DNA of 54,710 bases from the NCBI GenBank assembly GCA_943704425.1, contig CALSCP010002373.1:1-54710 (forward strand), given 5' to 3'. Below the pieces are notes generated by a model. That model saw only the letters and a program-made list of their open reading frames with translations. It did no database searches and was not told where the DNA came from. The stretch's first letter is position 1. Each line of letters opens with the position of its first letter. The position numbers and the translations under genes were made by a program. The DNA is from Ministeria vibrans ATCC 50519. Its lineage: Eukaryota; Opisthokonta; Filasterea. Below, piece by piece: positions 21,396 to 34,530 of this stretch.

Positions 21396-21475
<80 letters not shown>
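21361..21475. repeat. (CT)n tract with dispersed intronic core
   Basis: About 75 bp of pure CT (21401-21475) is preceded by a CTCTCTATCCTTTG...CTTTCTTCCTCC segment that resembles the core found beside other (CT)n tracts here. It separates ATG11 from the truncated COR fragment. Confidence 0.85.
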
Positions 21476-21477
<2 letters not shown>

Positions 21478-21506
21478 GACACTTCACACTTGTTTTTGTT
21501 TCAAGG

Positions 21507-24256
21507 TCAGCAGATGCCCTCTGAGGAGGAGACGGTCGCAATGCGGATCTTGAGGCGGGGCTTGACGCCATACTTGATGGCATCCTCGGGGGACGCAATG
21601 CGGTCCTCGTAGTGCAGGATGTGCACAAAGGCGCGCGTGGGGCGCTTTCCGTTGCCCTTGGGCCGGTTGAGCTCAAGCAGACGCACTGCGTCATCGTGCA
21701 GGAAGGCATAACGTCCCTTGGTACTCTCCGTGAAGATCATCCAGGCTTCGCTCTGCGAGCTGGCCGGGAAGGCAACCATGCGCTGGTTCACCTCAACTTC
21801 GCCTACGCTGATAGTGCCGTCCTCGACGCTGCCTTTGCCGCACTCCAAGCTCTGCGACTCGAGGTCGTGCAGACGCCCCTGCAGCGCGGGAATCACATCG
21901 AAGCGCATGCGCACCTGGTTGCTTGTCTTCTGAATCGCCTCCTCAATGCGCGCCGGTCCCTGCACCTCCTCCTTCACGGCCGTTGGCGCAACGCCCGCCA
22001 GCTCCATCAGCGACTGCATCTGCACACTGATGGAGTCCACGCTCGCCTCGAGCGTTCGCAGCTGCTCGTTCGCCCGCTGCGCCTGTGCCCGGGCCTCGTC
22101 CGCCTCCGCTGTCATGGCAGTGTACGCCGCCGCGTGTGTCTGGCGCTCAACCTCCAGGGCCGTGTTGTGCTCGCGCTGCTGCTTTGCAAGCGCCGCAACG
22201 CCCTCCGCTCGCACCTCCTTGATACGCTTCTCGTAGTCGGCGGCCGCCTGTTGCGCTTGCAGCGTGGTCCGCTCCAGCGACCGCAGTGCAATGGTCTTGT
22301 CATCTTCCTCGACGTTGCAGCGTCGTTTCGACTCGGCCAGCTGCTCCTCAAGAGCCGACACAGTCTTCTGCAAGCCCGCCAGTGTAACCTCCGTCGCTGC
22401 CAGCTGCTCCTTGCCATAGCGCATCTGGGACGTCGCGTCTGCGATGTCTGCCCGAAGATCTTCGACGGTGAGACGTGAGGCCTCGACTTCGTTTGCAAGC
22501 GTGTCATTCTCCGCCTTGGCCTGCCTCAGCTGATCCTCGAGCAGCGGCACGGCCGCCTCGGTGGTCGCAGCCTTACTCAGACTAGCCTTGAGCGTCGACA
22601 CCTCCGCGGCAAGCGCATTCTTGGCATTCTGAAGACCACGGTTCGCCTCGACTGTGTCCAGTCGCATCTCGTTGGCGTGGTCGGCCGCCGCCGTCAGACG
22701 CTTCTGCTCCGCCTGCAGTTCCGCAATGCGCTGGTCGCGACAGTCCTGCTGTGACTGCAGACGATCCAACTCATCCGTCAGATCATTGCTCAACTTCTCA
22801 AAAACGCACTGCCGCGTCTTCTCCCTCTCATGCTGCGTCTCGAGCTCAATCCGCGCCTCGTCTAGCTCCAGCGTCACGCGAGCAACCTCCTCGCGCAACT
22901 CGGCCACAATCGACTCGCCGGCCATGACGACATCAAAGGACGCGTCCGATTCTGTGCCGTCCTCTTTGTTGTCGTTGTCGCCATCGTCGGGACGCGAGTC
23001 TTCGCGGTCGAATGAGGAGTCATCGTCATCAGGGGCTGGTCCAGCAGATGACACTACTGCCTCCTTCGTCTCTGCGTTTTCCTCTTCCACTGCCTCGTCA
23101 TTGGGTGTGTCGACGGGTGCAACGGGCGTCGAGCCGTCGAGGGACGAAAGGTGACTGCTCACAAGCATCCATTGGCTCGCGCGCTCGTTCGACGACTCGC
23201 GCGCCACCGTCTCGAGCTGGTCGAGGAGCGGCGCGACGCTCTCAATGATGTTGGCGGCACAGTTACTCTCGGGGCCTGCGGCGTCGCGCAGCATGTACAG
23301 GTGCTCCATGTGCTGAGCGAGGTCGCGCTGGTCAAATTGGTATTGAGCGAGGCCGTCGCACTCGAGGTCGCGCAGTGCGTAAAAGAGTCCCTCCTCTTGC
23401 GAGTGATTCTTGTGCAGACGCGGCACGAGAACTCGATCGACAAATTTTTGACGACGCTGACACTCGTCAGCATCGTCAATGGAGGTGAAGGAGCGACGGG
23501 CCATCTCAATAAGGCAAAGGGTGTAGTCGCGAGGCAACTTGTCAATGTACTGCAGGAAAAACAGTTTGTCGAGCAGGGTGTGCTCGCCCTCCATAATCTG
23601 CGTCAAATTATCGCCCTTCAGCAGCACGTCAATAGTGCGCGCGAGCACCATCTCGGCCGCTGCACTCACCGCACTATAGAGTGTCTTGAAGGTTGAAAAG
23701 TCACGAGCGACCGCGTCGCAGGCTGACTGCATTTCGCCGATCTTCAGGGTGTTTGCCTCGACGCACCCACGCAGGTGCTCCATGTCAGCGCCGTCGCCGT
23801 CAGCAAGCACCTGCAAACTCTTGCGACAGGTAGTGTGTGCAAGGTCCACTGTGGCCTTGAGCGACGCAATGCGGTCGCTGTCGGTCAATGCAGCAAGTGC
23901 CTGGTGGTCGTCGTTCATGACGTCCAGGTGACTCTTGATAAAGCCACTCACGACTGTCTCGAGCTCATTCACCTTGGTCTGGAAGACGTCGGCAAAATTG
24001 GTGTGACGCACAAGTTGCTCGAGTGCCTTTGGCGTCCATTCTGCGACCGTGTCGGCAAAGGCGGCGTCATTCGTGTCTGGCTCGTGGAAGTACGTCAGGA
24101 GAGTCATGGGCTCGGCCAGCGACGCATACGCCACCGGACGAAACTTGGGCGGTACCGTCAGTGCCAGACACAGATGCAAACAACTTGGCACGTCCGTCGC
24201 CTTCAGTGTCGCTATTGTGCGAGCAAACTATGAAGAAAAATATTAATATTACTAAA

Positions 24257-24301
<45 letters not shown>

Positions 24302-25078
24302 GTTGTTATTATTCTTCTTTTTTTCCTTTTTTTTCTTTTTTTTTTCTTTTTTCTGTTGACAGCGCAACGTACCGAAACATGGGTTCGGTTGAGCTTGTGA
24401 AGCTTCGTCTTGAGGGCGAGCGTGGTGCTTTCGGCGTCGCTGACGAGGACACGAGAGCGTTCGCACAGTCGACGACCCACCAACACATAGGGATGGCGAA
24501 GAATGTCGGGCACAATGATACGCGCACACTCATTCATGTACTCGACGTCACGCTCCAGTTGTGTCTTGATGCCTTCCACCAGCGTGCAGTCAACAACATT
24601 GCGCTGCAAATCAATAGTAAAATATTATAAATTTTGAGGGTTAGGGTTAGGGTTAGGAATAAAATGTTGATACCGTGGGGACTCGAGAGAGTGGAGCGGT
24701 GGAGGACATGGCCAATTCATTTGAGATACGTGTTGAGGGACGACAGATGAGAAGAACAGGTCGTGCGAGGGTCCCTGAAAAAAAAATGAAAAAAAGAAAA
24801 TGAAAAAAAAGGAGTTGAGTCGGATGCAATAAAGGGAAAAAAACGACTGTCGACCCAAACGACACACAGTGGACAATAATGCGTTGCGTCGCCTGGACAG
24901 GACGCGTGGAAGTAAACATCGAGGGATTCTTACCGATACCCAGGTCAATGAGGGCGCCAACTGTGTCTGCGCAAGCGGTTGTTCCGTTGGGCTTCAGCAG
25001 CGTTTTGCCGTCCAGACTCATCAGATAGCTTTCAGCCACATTGATCCGATACGTGTCCGCCAGCTTCACCATCACATC
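21507..25078 (-). CDS. ATG11/FIP200-type autophagy scaffold, 5' end missing
   Basis: This family is the scaffold of the ULK/Atg1 complex in autophagosome initiation and selective cargo recruitment. Exons are 25078-24934, 24774-24674, 24603-24373 and 24227-21507, about 1,065 residues. The first exon begins DVMVKLADTYRINVAESYLMSLDGKTLL, the helix and later strands of an N-terminal ubiquitin-like fold, so the first strands and start codon are absent. An ATG17-like helical region follows (DYTLCLIEMARRSF, RVLVPRLHKNH), then an acidic linker, then about 330 residues of coiled coil. The C-terminal 100 residues (ISVGEVEVNQRMVAF, YAFLHDDAVRLLE, PRLKIRIATV) are a FIP200 Claw-like domain, the site that binds FIR motifs of cargo receptors. 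The intron before 25078 contains GA and poly-A tracts and runs straight into the cytidylyltransferase gene. Confidence 0.75.
24245..24303. repeat. (ATT)n tract in an ATG11 intron
   Basis: About fourteen ATT units, followed by a T-rich stretch to 24354, fill the intron between the exons ending at 24373 and starting at 24227. The frame is continuous across it. Confidence 0.85.
24638..24657. repeat. Interstitial telomere-like repeat (TTAGGG)3
   Basis: GAGGGTTAGGGTTAGGGTTAGG lies within the ATG11 intron between 24603 and 24674. It is three units of the vertebrate/opisthokont-type telomere hexamer, with no sign of a chromosome end nearby. Confidence 0.8.
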
Positions 25079-25080
25079 CT

Positions 25081-25257
25081 AGCACAGAGAGGGGGAGAGA
25101 CAGAGGGAGAGCGAGACAGGGGTTAGTGGGGCGTAGGCAGGAGAGAGAGAGAGCGAGAGAGAGAGAGTGTGTGTGTGTGAAAGATTTCTTGGGGAATTTT
25201 TCCCATATTAATTATTGTCTTGGCCGTAAGAAAAAAAAAAAAAAAAAAAAAAAAAAA
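25081..25257. repeat. Poly-A (about 28 bp) and GA/GT tracts at the PCYT1-ATG11 junction
   Basis: Between the last cytidylyltransferase exon and the first visible ATG11 exon lie a 28-A run (25229-25256) and GA-rich, GT-rich stretches (25085-25180). The flanking exons belong to different protein families. Confidence 0.85.
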
Positions 25258-25270
25258 CAATAATTCTTAC

Positions 25271-26537
<1,267 letters not shown>

Positions 26538-26890
26538 TGGGAATTTAATAATTATAATTATCTTTATTGTTTAGTTTTGTGGATCTCTGGGCGCTTCATC
26601 TTCTTATAGTTAGCAATACTTAGCATATGGCCAAGGCGTTGTATTACCCCTCAATCCTCATGAATCATGATGTGTTACTTCTTCTTCTTGAGTAAACTTT
26701 TCATTTTTCATTTTAATCATTTTAGTCATAATAATTATTATTTATGATACAAAATGGAAAATCAATGTCTTCTTCTTCTTCAAAAGGTTATATAATTATG
26801 TTCACTGAGAATGATGGACTTGATGGTGTCTCTGTGTCTGACTCAAAAGGGAGTTGAGTAGGATGAAGGTGTACAACTAGTCTTGTTGAA
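26538..26890. other. Intergenic, no gene seen
   Basis: About 350 bp of AT-rich sequence upstream of PCYT1 and downstream of the MFS gene. There are several TTCTTCTTC runs and no supported reading frame. It should contain the PCYT1 promoter and the MFS 3' end. Confidence 0.5.
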
Positions 26891-28531
26891 CTATTTATCT
26901 TCTTCTTCTTCCGAATCTGTGAGCGACTCGAGAAGAGTGGAGCGTACAGTCACAGGTGCGTGAGTGCGCAAGTCTTGCTGGTGTGAGTGTTGCGTGGAAG
27001 GGGGAGCAATACAAGAGCGACAGGCGACGGCGATAAGAGGCGGGGGAAGGAGCATAAGGAAGAGGGCGAGCCAAATGGCGGAAGGGGCGATGCAGTGCGT
27101 GGTGTCGAGGGGCAGCACGGGGACGGTGCCGTTCACTAATAGTCCTGCTGCTGTTGCCATGGTCTGGTTGGCGTATGAGACAAGTGTGCTGTTCGTGGTG
27201 GAGTTGGCGGTGGTGGAGGAGGAGAAGGGCGGTGGGCAGTAGGCGTCGAGGAGAAGCCCTGAGGCGATGGGTGAGACAAGTGTGTCGAGAAAGAGGGGGA
27301 GGGTGGAGAGAGAGAGAAAGGTGCCCAGGAGAGGTTTGGGAGCAAGGGCGACGACAAGTAGAGTAAAACGGGTAGCACCAATGATTTCGGCGATGGTCAT
27401 GGCGATGAAGAAGGGAACAGACGCGCTTAGAGTGGTGGCGCAGAGAATGAGAGTGGAGCAGGCGTAGAGGGTCGACTGGGCAACGAGCAAAGAAAAGTGG
27501 TCCACGTGGCGGGTAAGTGAGGCAAACAGAGGCACGAGAAAAACGCACATGAGCGGATTGAGGCTGCGGAAGGAGCTCCACAGCACTGAATGGAATTGGC
27601 GCTGAATGTACTTGGGATAGACATTGTTCCGGACGCCTTGCCCAAAAAAGATGGGCGCGCTGAGAAGGAGCGAGAGAACAAGGACTCGGTAGGCATTGGG
27701 CATGCGAATTAGGCGTTTGAGGCCGTGCCAGGTCGACAACAACGACGACGACGACGACGCACTTGTTTGTGTGTCGGCGGACGCGAGCGACTCAAGAGAG
27801 AGTGTTGGCGCACCAATAGAGATGCGGCCCGTCGGGGAGATGTACACGTCGCGCAGGAGAAACGCAAGGAGGACACATGCAAGCGCGGTGGCGGCGCCGA
27901 GCATGTAGCAGACGCGTAGGGCAGAGACGCGCGATGACTGGTGATGCTTGGGATACTGCGCAAGAATGAGCGTTGTGATGTTCTCGCTGGCGAGCAGTCC
28001 GAGGTTGTACGCGGAGTATTGCAGCGCAAAGGCCACAGTGCGGGCACTTTCATTGGGGGTGAAGCGCACTATCGCAATGCGGAAGGCGGCCGACTGAAAG
28101 ATGGCCCGAATCGGCGTAACAACGAGAAGCACAGCCACGAGCAGACGGGAGGAGTGGGTGAACGCCAGGGCGGCACCCAGCACGGCCGCAGCCAATGAGG
28201 CGACACGCAGCGACAGGCGCAGGCCGACAACGTCGACAACGAGGCCGGAGAGAGATGCGGCGCAGACGGCAACGAGTCCGACGACGCCGATGATTTCGCC
28301 GGCTCTCAGGTCGTTGTAGCCGAAGTCGGCGGTGAGGTAGAGCGGCAGGTTGATAGCCGAGAAGGCTTCAAGGGCACTCCAGAGGAGCATGAGCCACAGC
28401 TCTCGCGGAGCGCCGCGCAGAGCGCTCGTCTTGTCATTGTTGTCATTGTTGACAGGGGAGTGCGCTTCCTCCTCCCCAATCTCTCCCATCTCCAACAAGC
28501 GACTACTGTCTTCTTCTTCTTCTATTTCCAT
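26891..28531 (-). CDS. MFS-type transporter, 12 membrane segments, single exon
   Basis: An intronless frame of 546 residues. After an acidic cytosolic start (MEIEEEEDSSRLLEMGEIGEE) there are about twelve hydrophobic segments in two blocks of six, divided by a Ser-rich loop near residues 250-270. Motifs such as LPLYLTADFGYNDLRAGEIIG, a short loop with VVDVVGLRLSLRV after helix 2, and RFTPNESARTVAFALQYSAYNLG suggest a major-facilitator protein of the peptide/nitrate-POT or UNC93-like kind. The substrate is not recognisable. N-glycosylation sequons cluster in one late loop (NSTTNST, NQT, NGT). The C terminus is acidic (LTDSEEEEDK), mirroring the N terminus. It is one of few intronless genes here. 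Confidence 0.7.
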   Translation of the reverse strand: MEIEEEEDSSRLLEMGEIGEEEAHSPVNNDNNDKTSALRGAPRELWLMLLWSALEAFSAINLPLYLTADFGYNDLRAGEIIGVVGLVAVCAASLSGLVVDVVGLRLSLRVASLAAAVLGAALAFTHSSRLLVAVLLVVTPIRAIFQSAAFRIAIVRFTPNESARTVAFALQYSAYNLGLLASENITTLILAQYPKHHQSSRVSALRVCYMLGAATALACVLLAFLLRDVYISPTGRISIGAPTLSLESLASADTQTSASSSSSLLSTWHGLKRLIRMPNAYRVLVLSLLLSAPIFFGQGVRNNVYPKYIQRQFHSVLWSSFRSLNPLMCVFLVPLFASLTRHVDHFSLLVAQSTLYACSTLILCATTLSASVPFFIAMTIAEIIGATRFTLLVVALAPKPLLGTFLSLSTLPLFLDTLVSPIASGLLLDAYCPPPFSSSTTANSTTNSTLVSYANQTMATAAGLLVNGTVPVLPLDTTHCIAPSAIWLALFLMLLPPPLIAVACRSCIAPPSTQHSHQQDLRTHAPVTVRSTLLESLTDSEEEEDK

Positions 28532-28573
28532 TGCTCATGAGAATTAGATCAAAGGCCGGAGTGTAGGCCAATG

Positions 28574-29121
28574 CTACGAGAGAATTAACTCGGCTGCCTT
28601 TGGCGAGTGACTTGCAAAAATTGTGGGAAGCCCGAGAAGGCATTCATAATTATGATAATCAATGGGAAGACCTTTCATTATAGATTTTCTTGTGCGATTT
28701 AAGGAAATCAGGCGACGATCGTGGACTTTGTGGAGATGATGGTATGTGACCGCGCCCACCGTGTGGCTTTCCCCAACATTCATCGAGGCGCCAGTAGAGC
28801 CGTCTTGATTGAATTTGCACGGGCTACCATCTGCGCCCTGGCCAGTGACCACCACCCGGTCGTTGGAAGATGATTCGGAGACGTATATAGGTAAGCGACC
28901 GACGTGGCATGGGTAATCGCGTCAAGACGACTGTAGGACACACTAGACGTGAGCTACAACAACAAAGGGGGTTTTAGCTGTTTGTTTACCCGAAAGAAAG
29001 AGGTACGTACTGCTTTGCAAGAGCCGATTTCGTGCTTTACATAGACCGCGCCTCCAGTGCACACATACTCCGCCCGACAACGAACAAAGCCACCACGCGC
29101 AACGGCAAACACTCCCAACAT
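28574..29121 (-). pseudogene. Possible small secreted-protein gene with a frame break
   Basis: A first exon from ATG 29121 encodes MLGVFAVARGGFVRCRAEYV and continues through CTGGAVYVKHEIGSCKA to a GTACGT donor. After a TCTAG acceptor the frame reads VSYSRLDAITHATSVAYL, then at a TATATA sequence near 28880 the apparent continuation (YVSESSSNDRVVVTGQG, then ADGSPCKFNQDGSTGASM) is two bases out of frame and ends at TAA near 28574. Either a TA indel is present or two unrelated frames are being joined. No family is recognised. A diverged copy of the DGSPCKF region occurs at 39285-39335. Confidence 0.3.
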
Positions 29122-29320
29122 GGCGAGCAGGACCTGGAGCCTTAAATATTGTTGTTAATTACCGTAATACCTTAATAATTAATAAAGAATAGGTGATAGT
29201 CGATAGAGGGCCAGTACAGTCGTCGGTATTTATTTATTTTTATTGGCACGATCAAGGCTCCCGGTATATTAGAAAGCCATTAGCACGAAAAAACAAAGTC
29301 AAGCTACTTCACACTTCATT

Positions 29321-32300
29321 TTATCTTGTCCAGTCTAGATCAGAGACGTCCACCTCAGGAATCTTCCTGCAATGCGATGGTGCAAGAAGAGATGCTTTCG
29401 CACTCTGTTGACTCGGTCGTACATGTATATCCTCTTTGTTCTTGATGCTCTTCCCACTCTGCCTTGCCCCCGTCGTCTTCGTCTTTGTCCCCTTTTTTGG
29501 CCTTGACTTCTCTGCTCCGCGTTTGATCGCTACTGACATCACTGTGTCTACAGAGAGTTTGTTCGTATCCTCGACTGGCTCTGTCTCAACATCCACGAGT
29601 GTCTGAGACACCTTAGAGGGCACAGCAGTACGCGTCGTGCGCCCGCTCGTGCCTGGCTTGTCCGGATGGTCCTCTGTCTTTGCCTGCACCACTCCCTTCT
29701 CGAATTTGCCCTTCTTTGCCTTCTTCTGTTTCTTCTTTTTGCCTGAACTGGTCGTGACCGTCTCGTTCTTCAATACCACAGCCTTCTTCTCACGACGTTT
29801 TGTGTTGCTGCCCTGAACCACACGAGTCGTCACATCCGGCACAGATTGGCCGTTCCCACTCGCCTCCCCCTCCAACACATTCTGTCCACTGGTCTCCTCC
29901 TCCAACAGATTCTGTCCACTGGTCTCCCCCTCCAACACATTCTGTCCACTGGTCTTTTCCTCCAACACACTTTGTCCACTGGTCTCCTCCTCCAACACAT
30001 TCTGTCCACTGGTCTCCTCCTCCAACACATTTTGTCTACTGGTCTCCTCCTCCAACGTATTCTGTCCACTGGTCTCCTCCTCCAACACATTTTGTCCACT
30101 GGTCTCCTCCTCCAACATATTCTGTCCGCTCCCACTCGCCTCTTCCTTCCAGACATGCTCATCCTCATCCCCATCCTCGATCTTCTCCTCGCTCTCACTC
30201 TTCCTTGTCACAACATTGGGCGGCTCAAACGTCAAGGACAGTGCAGCCTCATCGAGCGCCGTAAACTTTTCATGAAATGACTCCGATGTCTTCTTGACTG
30301 CTTCCATCAGATCCCCGTCAATACCGTCCACAATCTTAAACGCGTGGTGGATGGTGCGAAGCACATGGTCAAAATCGTTCAGCAGGCGGTAGGTGTCGCA
30401 ACGTCGAACACCAATGTACTTCATCAAATCTGGCTCAGCCTTGTCGTTGAGAAACCGTAGTGCGTACGCACTCCATTTGCCCTCGTTGGCACGAGTCCAG
30501 TGACGCAAAGTGGGTACCATGACTTCAAAGAGCTCCAACTGGGCACGCGCGTGACACATCAGCTCATGACTATTGCCCGCCTTGAGATCCTCATCTACAC
30601 ACCCGCAAAGTGCATCAAAAGGCACTTGCACTCGTACCTCTGACGGAGTGTCACCCGAGTCATTTCCATTCCGTCCAAATGGCTTAGTCTTTGACAGAGG
30701 AAACTCAAGCAAACTCGACAGTGCTCGACCGGCAATGAACGACAGATCACGCAGAGACACCACCAGCGACGACACAACGTGCTCCGCGTGCTTGTGCACC
30801 TCCTCGACCACTTCATCGCTCAACGGCGGAAGAATTTGGTCCACCTCGTCTCCTTTTGGCTTGCTGTACACCTGACGCTCGCAAAAGAGCCAAGCAATTG
30901 TGCAAAACACACGCTGTTGATACTCTTCCATCGGTTCCAGCTCGAAAATATCAATCACTTGCCCCTCATCTTGTTTTTGTCGTCGACGTCGCTTGAGGGC
31001 TCCTGACTCAACAAGTTTGACGAGCATCAGTCCTCGCGGATGTGCCCACCACAGTCGGTGGATGACTTGGAAGAAGCCCTTCTGCTCGCATCCATCTGTA
31101 AGCACACCCGCTCCATAGAGCCAGTGGGCACTCGTACGAAAGTGACACATTTTCTTCAGCTGTGCAGCTGTGTTCGACTGCCGTTGAGCTTGTTGTCGCC
31201 GACCACCGTGCTCGTCAAGCGTGTTGTGCATTGATAGATTTAACATTCGATCAAGCGCCTTGGCATTCGATTTTGCCTCCTCAATCGTTGAGACGCACCG
31301 CCGAGTTGTGATGTGCAACATGCGTGCCACAGTTGGGGTTGCGCACGGTCCGTTAGGAATCACACGCGGCAGTTGTGCCTTTAGCAGGCGTCGTACAACC
31401 GCACGAGGTACTCCCACAAAAACCACATGCCCGAGAACGTCGTGGCCACGTCGCCCTGCACGTCCCGCCATCTGTCGGAAGTTCATTGGCGTGAGGAAGG
31501 GCGATGTGCCCATAAAGACACACGTGCGAGTTGGCGCGTTGATGCCCAGTGCGAGCGTTGTCGTTGCAAACAAGACGCGCAGTACCCCTTTACGAAAGAG
31601 CGTCTCGACCAACAGACGAAATTTGAGAGGCAATCCCGCATGGTGCACACCCACGCCAACACGCAAGGAGCGCAGCAAATCATAGTCGTCGGATGGTCCA
31701 AAACCAAACGCGCGGCAGTGGTCGTCGACCACCGAGGTGTCGTGCTTGTCGAGCAGGAGTGTGTCGCCCGCGACCGCCAATCCGTCGCTCAGGCGCTTCG
31801 TCCAGCTCGTCAATACACCACGCTCCCAGCCAAAGAGAATCGCAGGCAGTCGCTGTGTGGCGCGTAGTCCTTGAACCACTTCAAAGAGCACCTTGTCGGG
31901 AAAGAGTACACCCGGATCATTCGCGGTGATCAGCTTCGTTTTGGCTTGAGTATGCTCCTTAAACGCAATGGAACTGTACAGCGCCCCATCCAGTGGCTCG
32001 GAGAGCGAATGAAGCAGCTCATTCAGTCCTGCTGACTTGACATCGTTGGCCCAGCTGTTCAACAGCTCCAATAATTCCTTTATGTAGCGATTTGCATCCT
32101 CACGAAAAATGCAGGTCGGATCAGAGAAGTAGCGACCCGGCGCCAAATCCCCTGTCTCCTTCAGCCGGTCTGACAAGTGCTCGGGAATGTCACTTTGCGA
32201 CTTATCCACAAAATCGCGGAGCGCACTGTACAGGATGACGGCATCGACAGGCTCCATGTCAAACGGCGAGCGCAGTTGTAACGTCACTTTCTGGCTCAGG

Positions 32301-34480
32301 CCTCGTCCGTCTTTCTTTACCTGCCGCTCAGCATGGCACAATGGATGCGCGTGCACAAACAGACTGGCGTCATCAAAATCAAGACAGGCATGCTCATGGT
32401 GCGAGGAAAAGATCGACGGGTGATTGTGCACCGCGTGAGTGGACCACGTTTCGTTGCCAATGCGCTCGTGTTTGCTGGGCTGGAAGACCGCGACACGCAA
32501 TTGTGCGTGACGAGTTTTGTATTCAATGAGCTCCACAGGCTTGGGTCGTAGTGTCGAGAGCCAAGTCCGGAGGCACTCAGGGTTGCCCAGGGTCGCTGAA
32601 AGCGCCAAAAAGGGGCATTGCACCAGACGGAAGATCTCCTCAAGACACTGCGAGTAGGCAGCACCGCTCGCACGCTCACCCGAGTCCAAGATGAAGCCAT
32701 TGCCACTCAGCATGTGAACCTCGTCGACAATGAGGAATTTAATGCGCTTGCGCCAGGCACACGCGTCTCCGCCAAGTAGAAGCAAATGCAAGCACTGAGG
32801 GAGGGTGACAAGGTATGCACACTCTTTGAAGCGAATGCGCGTGTCGCGTGTGAAGATACCCCACACAGTCTCACCCAGCCGGTTGTACATCTCAGCAGCA
32901 ATTTGGTTGACAAGTGCCTTTGTCGGTGCAATGTACACGACCACGCCAGGGTCAGCCCGAAGGCCCGTGCACGCCTTCTTGCTATACGCCTGCATGGCCG
33001 AAAAAGACAGATGTGTCTTGCCACTCGACGTGGGTGCACACACTAGAACAGAGTCGTTGCGCTTAACTGCCTCGAGAACCCTGACTTGCCATGGAAAAAG
33101 TGCCTCACCACCTGTGCCAGTGGCACTTCCATCAGATGGCGCTGTTGACGCAGCGCCTTTCCCTTTCTCACTTTGCACTCTTGACGGCGCAACGCCTTTT
33201 CCTTTCTCACGTGGCGCTGTCAACGTTGACGCAGCGCCTTTACTCTTCGCCTTTCCTTTGCGTGGTGACTCGATGAACTCTTCACTCTCTTTGCGGTCGG
33301 TTGCACTGTTGGCACTGCGAGTCAAAGCAACGGATTGCTGCAGTTCGGCGCTGAGGTATCTCAGTTGGAACGAGGCGATACCGTCACAGTACCTGTCAAG
33401 GAGACCATGGGAAACCCACTCACGGAAACGCTCACGGCTCAACTTGGTGAAAAGATTGCAAACAATGCCGCTGGCGGCTGTTGGAGTTTGCGCTCGAGTG
33501 ATGATGATGTGTGACACGACACGGATGAGACGTCGCTTCAAGCTTTCGAAGGCGGCAGCGTCTGATGAAGGCATACGTGCCAAGTCGAGCACTAAACGGA
33601 ACTCTTCACGAATGCGCTCGGGATTGCTACAGACAGAGAGGGACTGTCTCGCCGCAGTAACAGTCAATGACAATGCCAACTCGGCAATTTGCAGATGAGG
33701 CATTTCATGCAGTGAGCACTCCTCCCAAAACCTTTTGGTGCGAGCCAACGCGTTTTCCTCTCGCTTTGCTTTCTCAGCAGAGGTAACGGCACGCTTTGCG
33801 TATTTGGAAAGATCCATCACTGCTTGATGCTTCTCGAGGACAAGGGGTTGCAACTTCACATCATCAAGGGACGTGCGACTTTTGCCAGAATGCCAACTGA
33901 CGTTTTCATCCTGACGCGTGACTGCCATCTCCTCCGCAAAGACGGTGTCTTCGGTGTTCTCGCACCAGCGCTCATCAAGCCGCTGCAGCAGAGTGTCACC
34001 GTCGGCGTGTTGCGACCCATTGGCAACGTCGTCAGTGAGACCGCCTCTGAGATTAGCCCACAAGTCAGTGTTCGCCCATTGGGACGGCAAGGTTAGGGAG
34101 TGCTCTGATGAAAGAGTGTTGTTGTCGGCGCCTGTCTGCGGTGGTGGAGCCAAAGGGCGCCAGTACTCGGGTGCCGCAAGAGCCCATAGCTGATCAGGCT
34201 GATCGGGAGACGGGAAGGCAGCAGTGGCGGTAGTGCTGCTATGAAACGCAATACGCCAGTTGGTGAGTGTGGCACCCTTGACGCGGTCAAAATGAGGAAC
34301 ATCGAGCCATGAGCGGCTCGGCGAGGCACTGGCACGACCAAGAAGATTGCATAAAAGAACCCCATCGAGGCAATTGAGAGGCGAGAAGACACCTGTGGCG
34401 TTTGCAGCAACAAGAGTCTCTGAGAGATGGTCCAGTGCCCGTCGCACAACATCAACACGAAGCAATCGCGCATCGACTAA

Positions 34481-34530
<50 letters not shown>

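Noticed and set aside
29800-30280. Plus-strand frames with WSPPPTHSVH-type repeats
   Set aside because: Antisense translation of the 30-bp minisatellite of the helicase gene.
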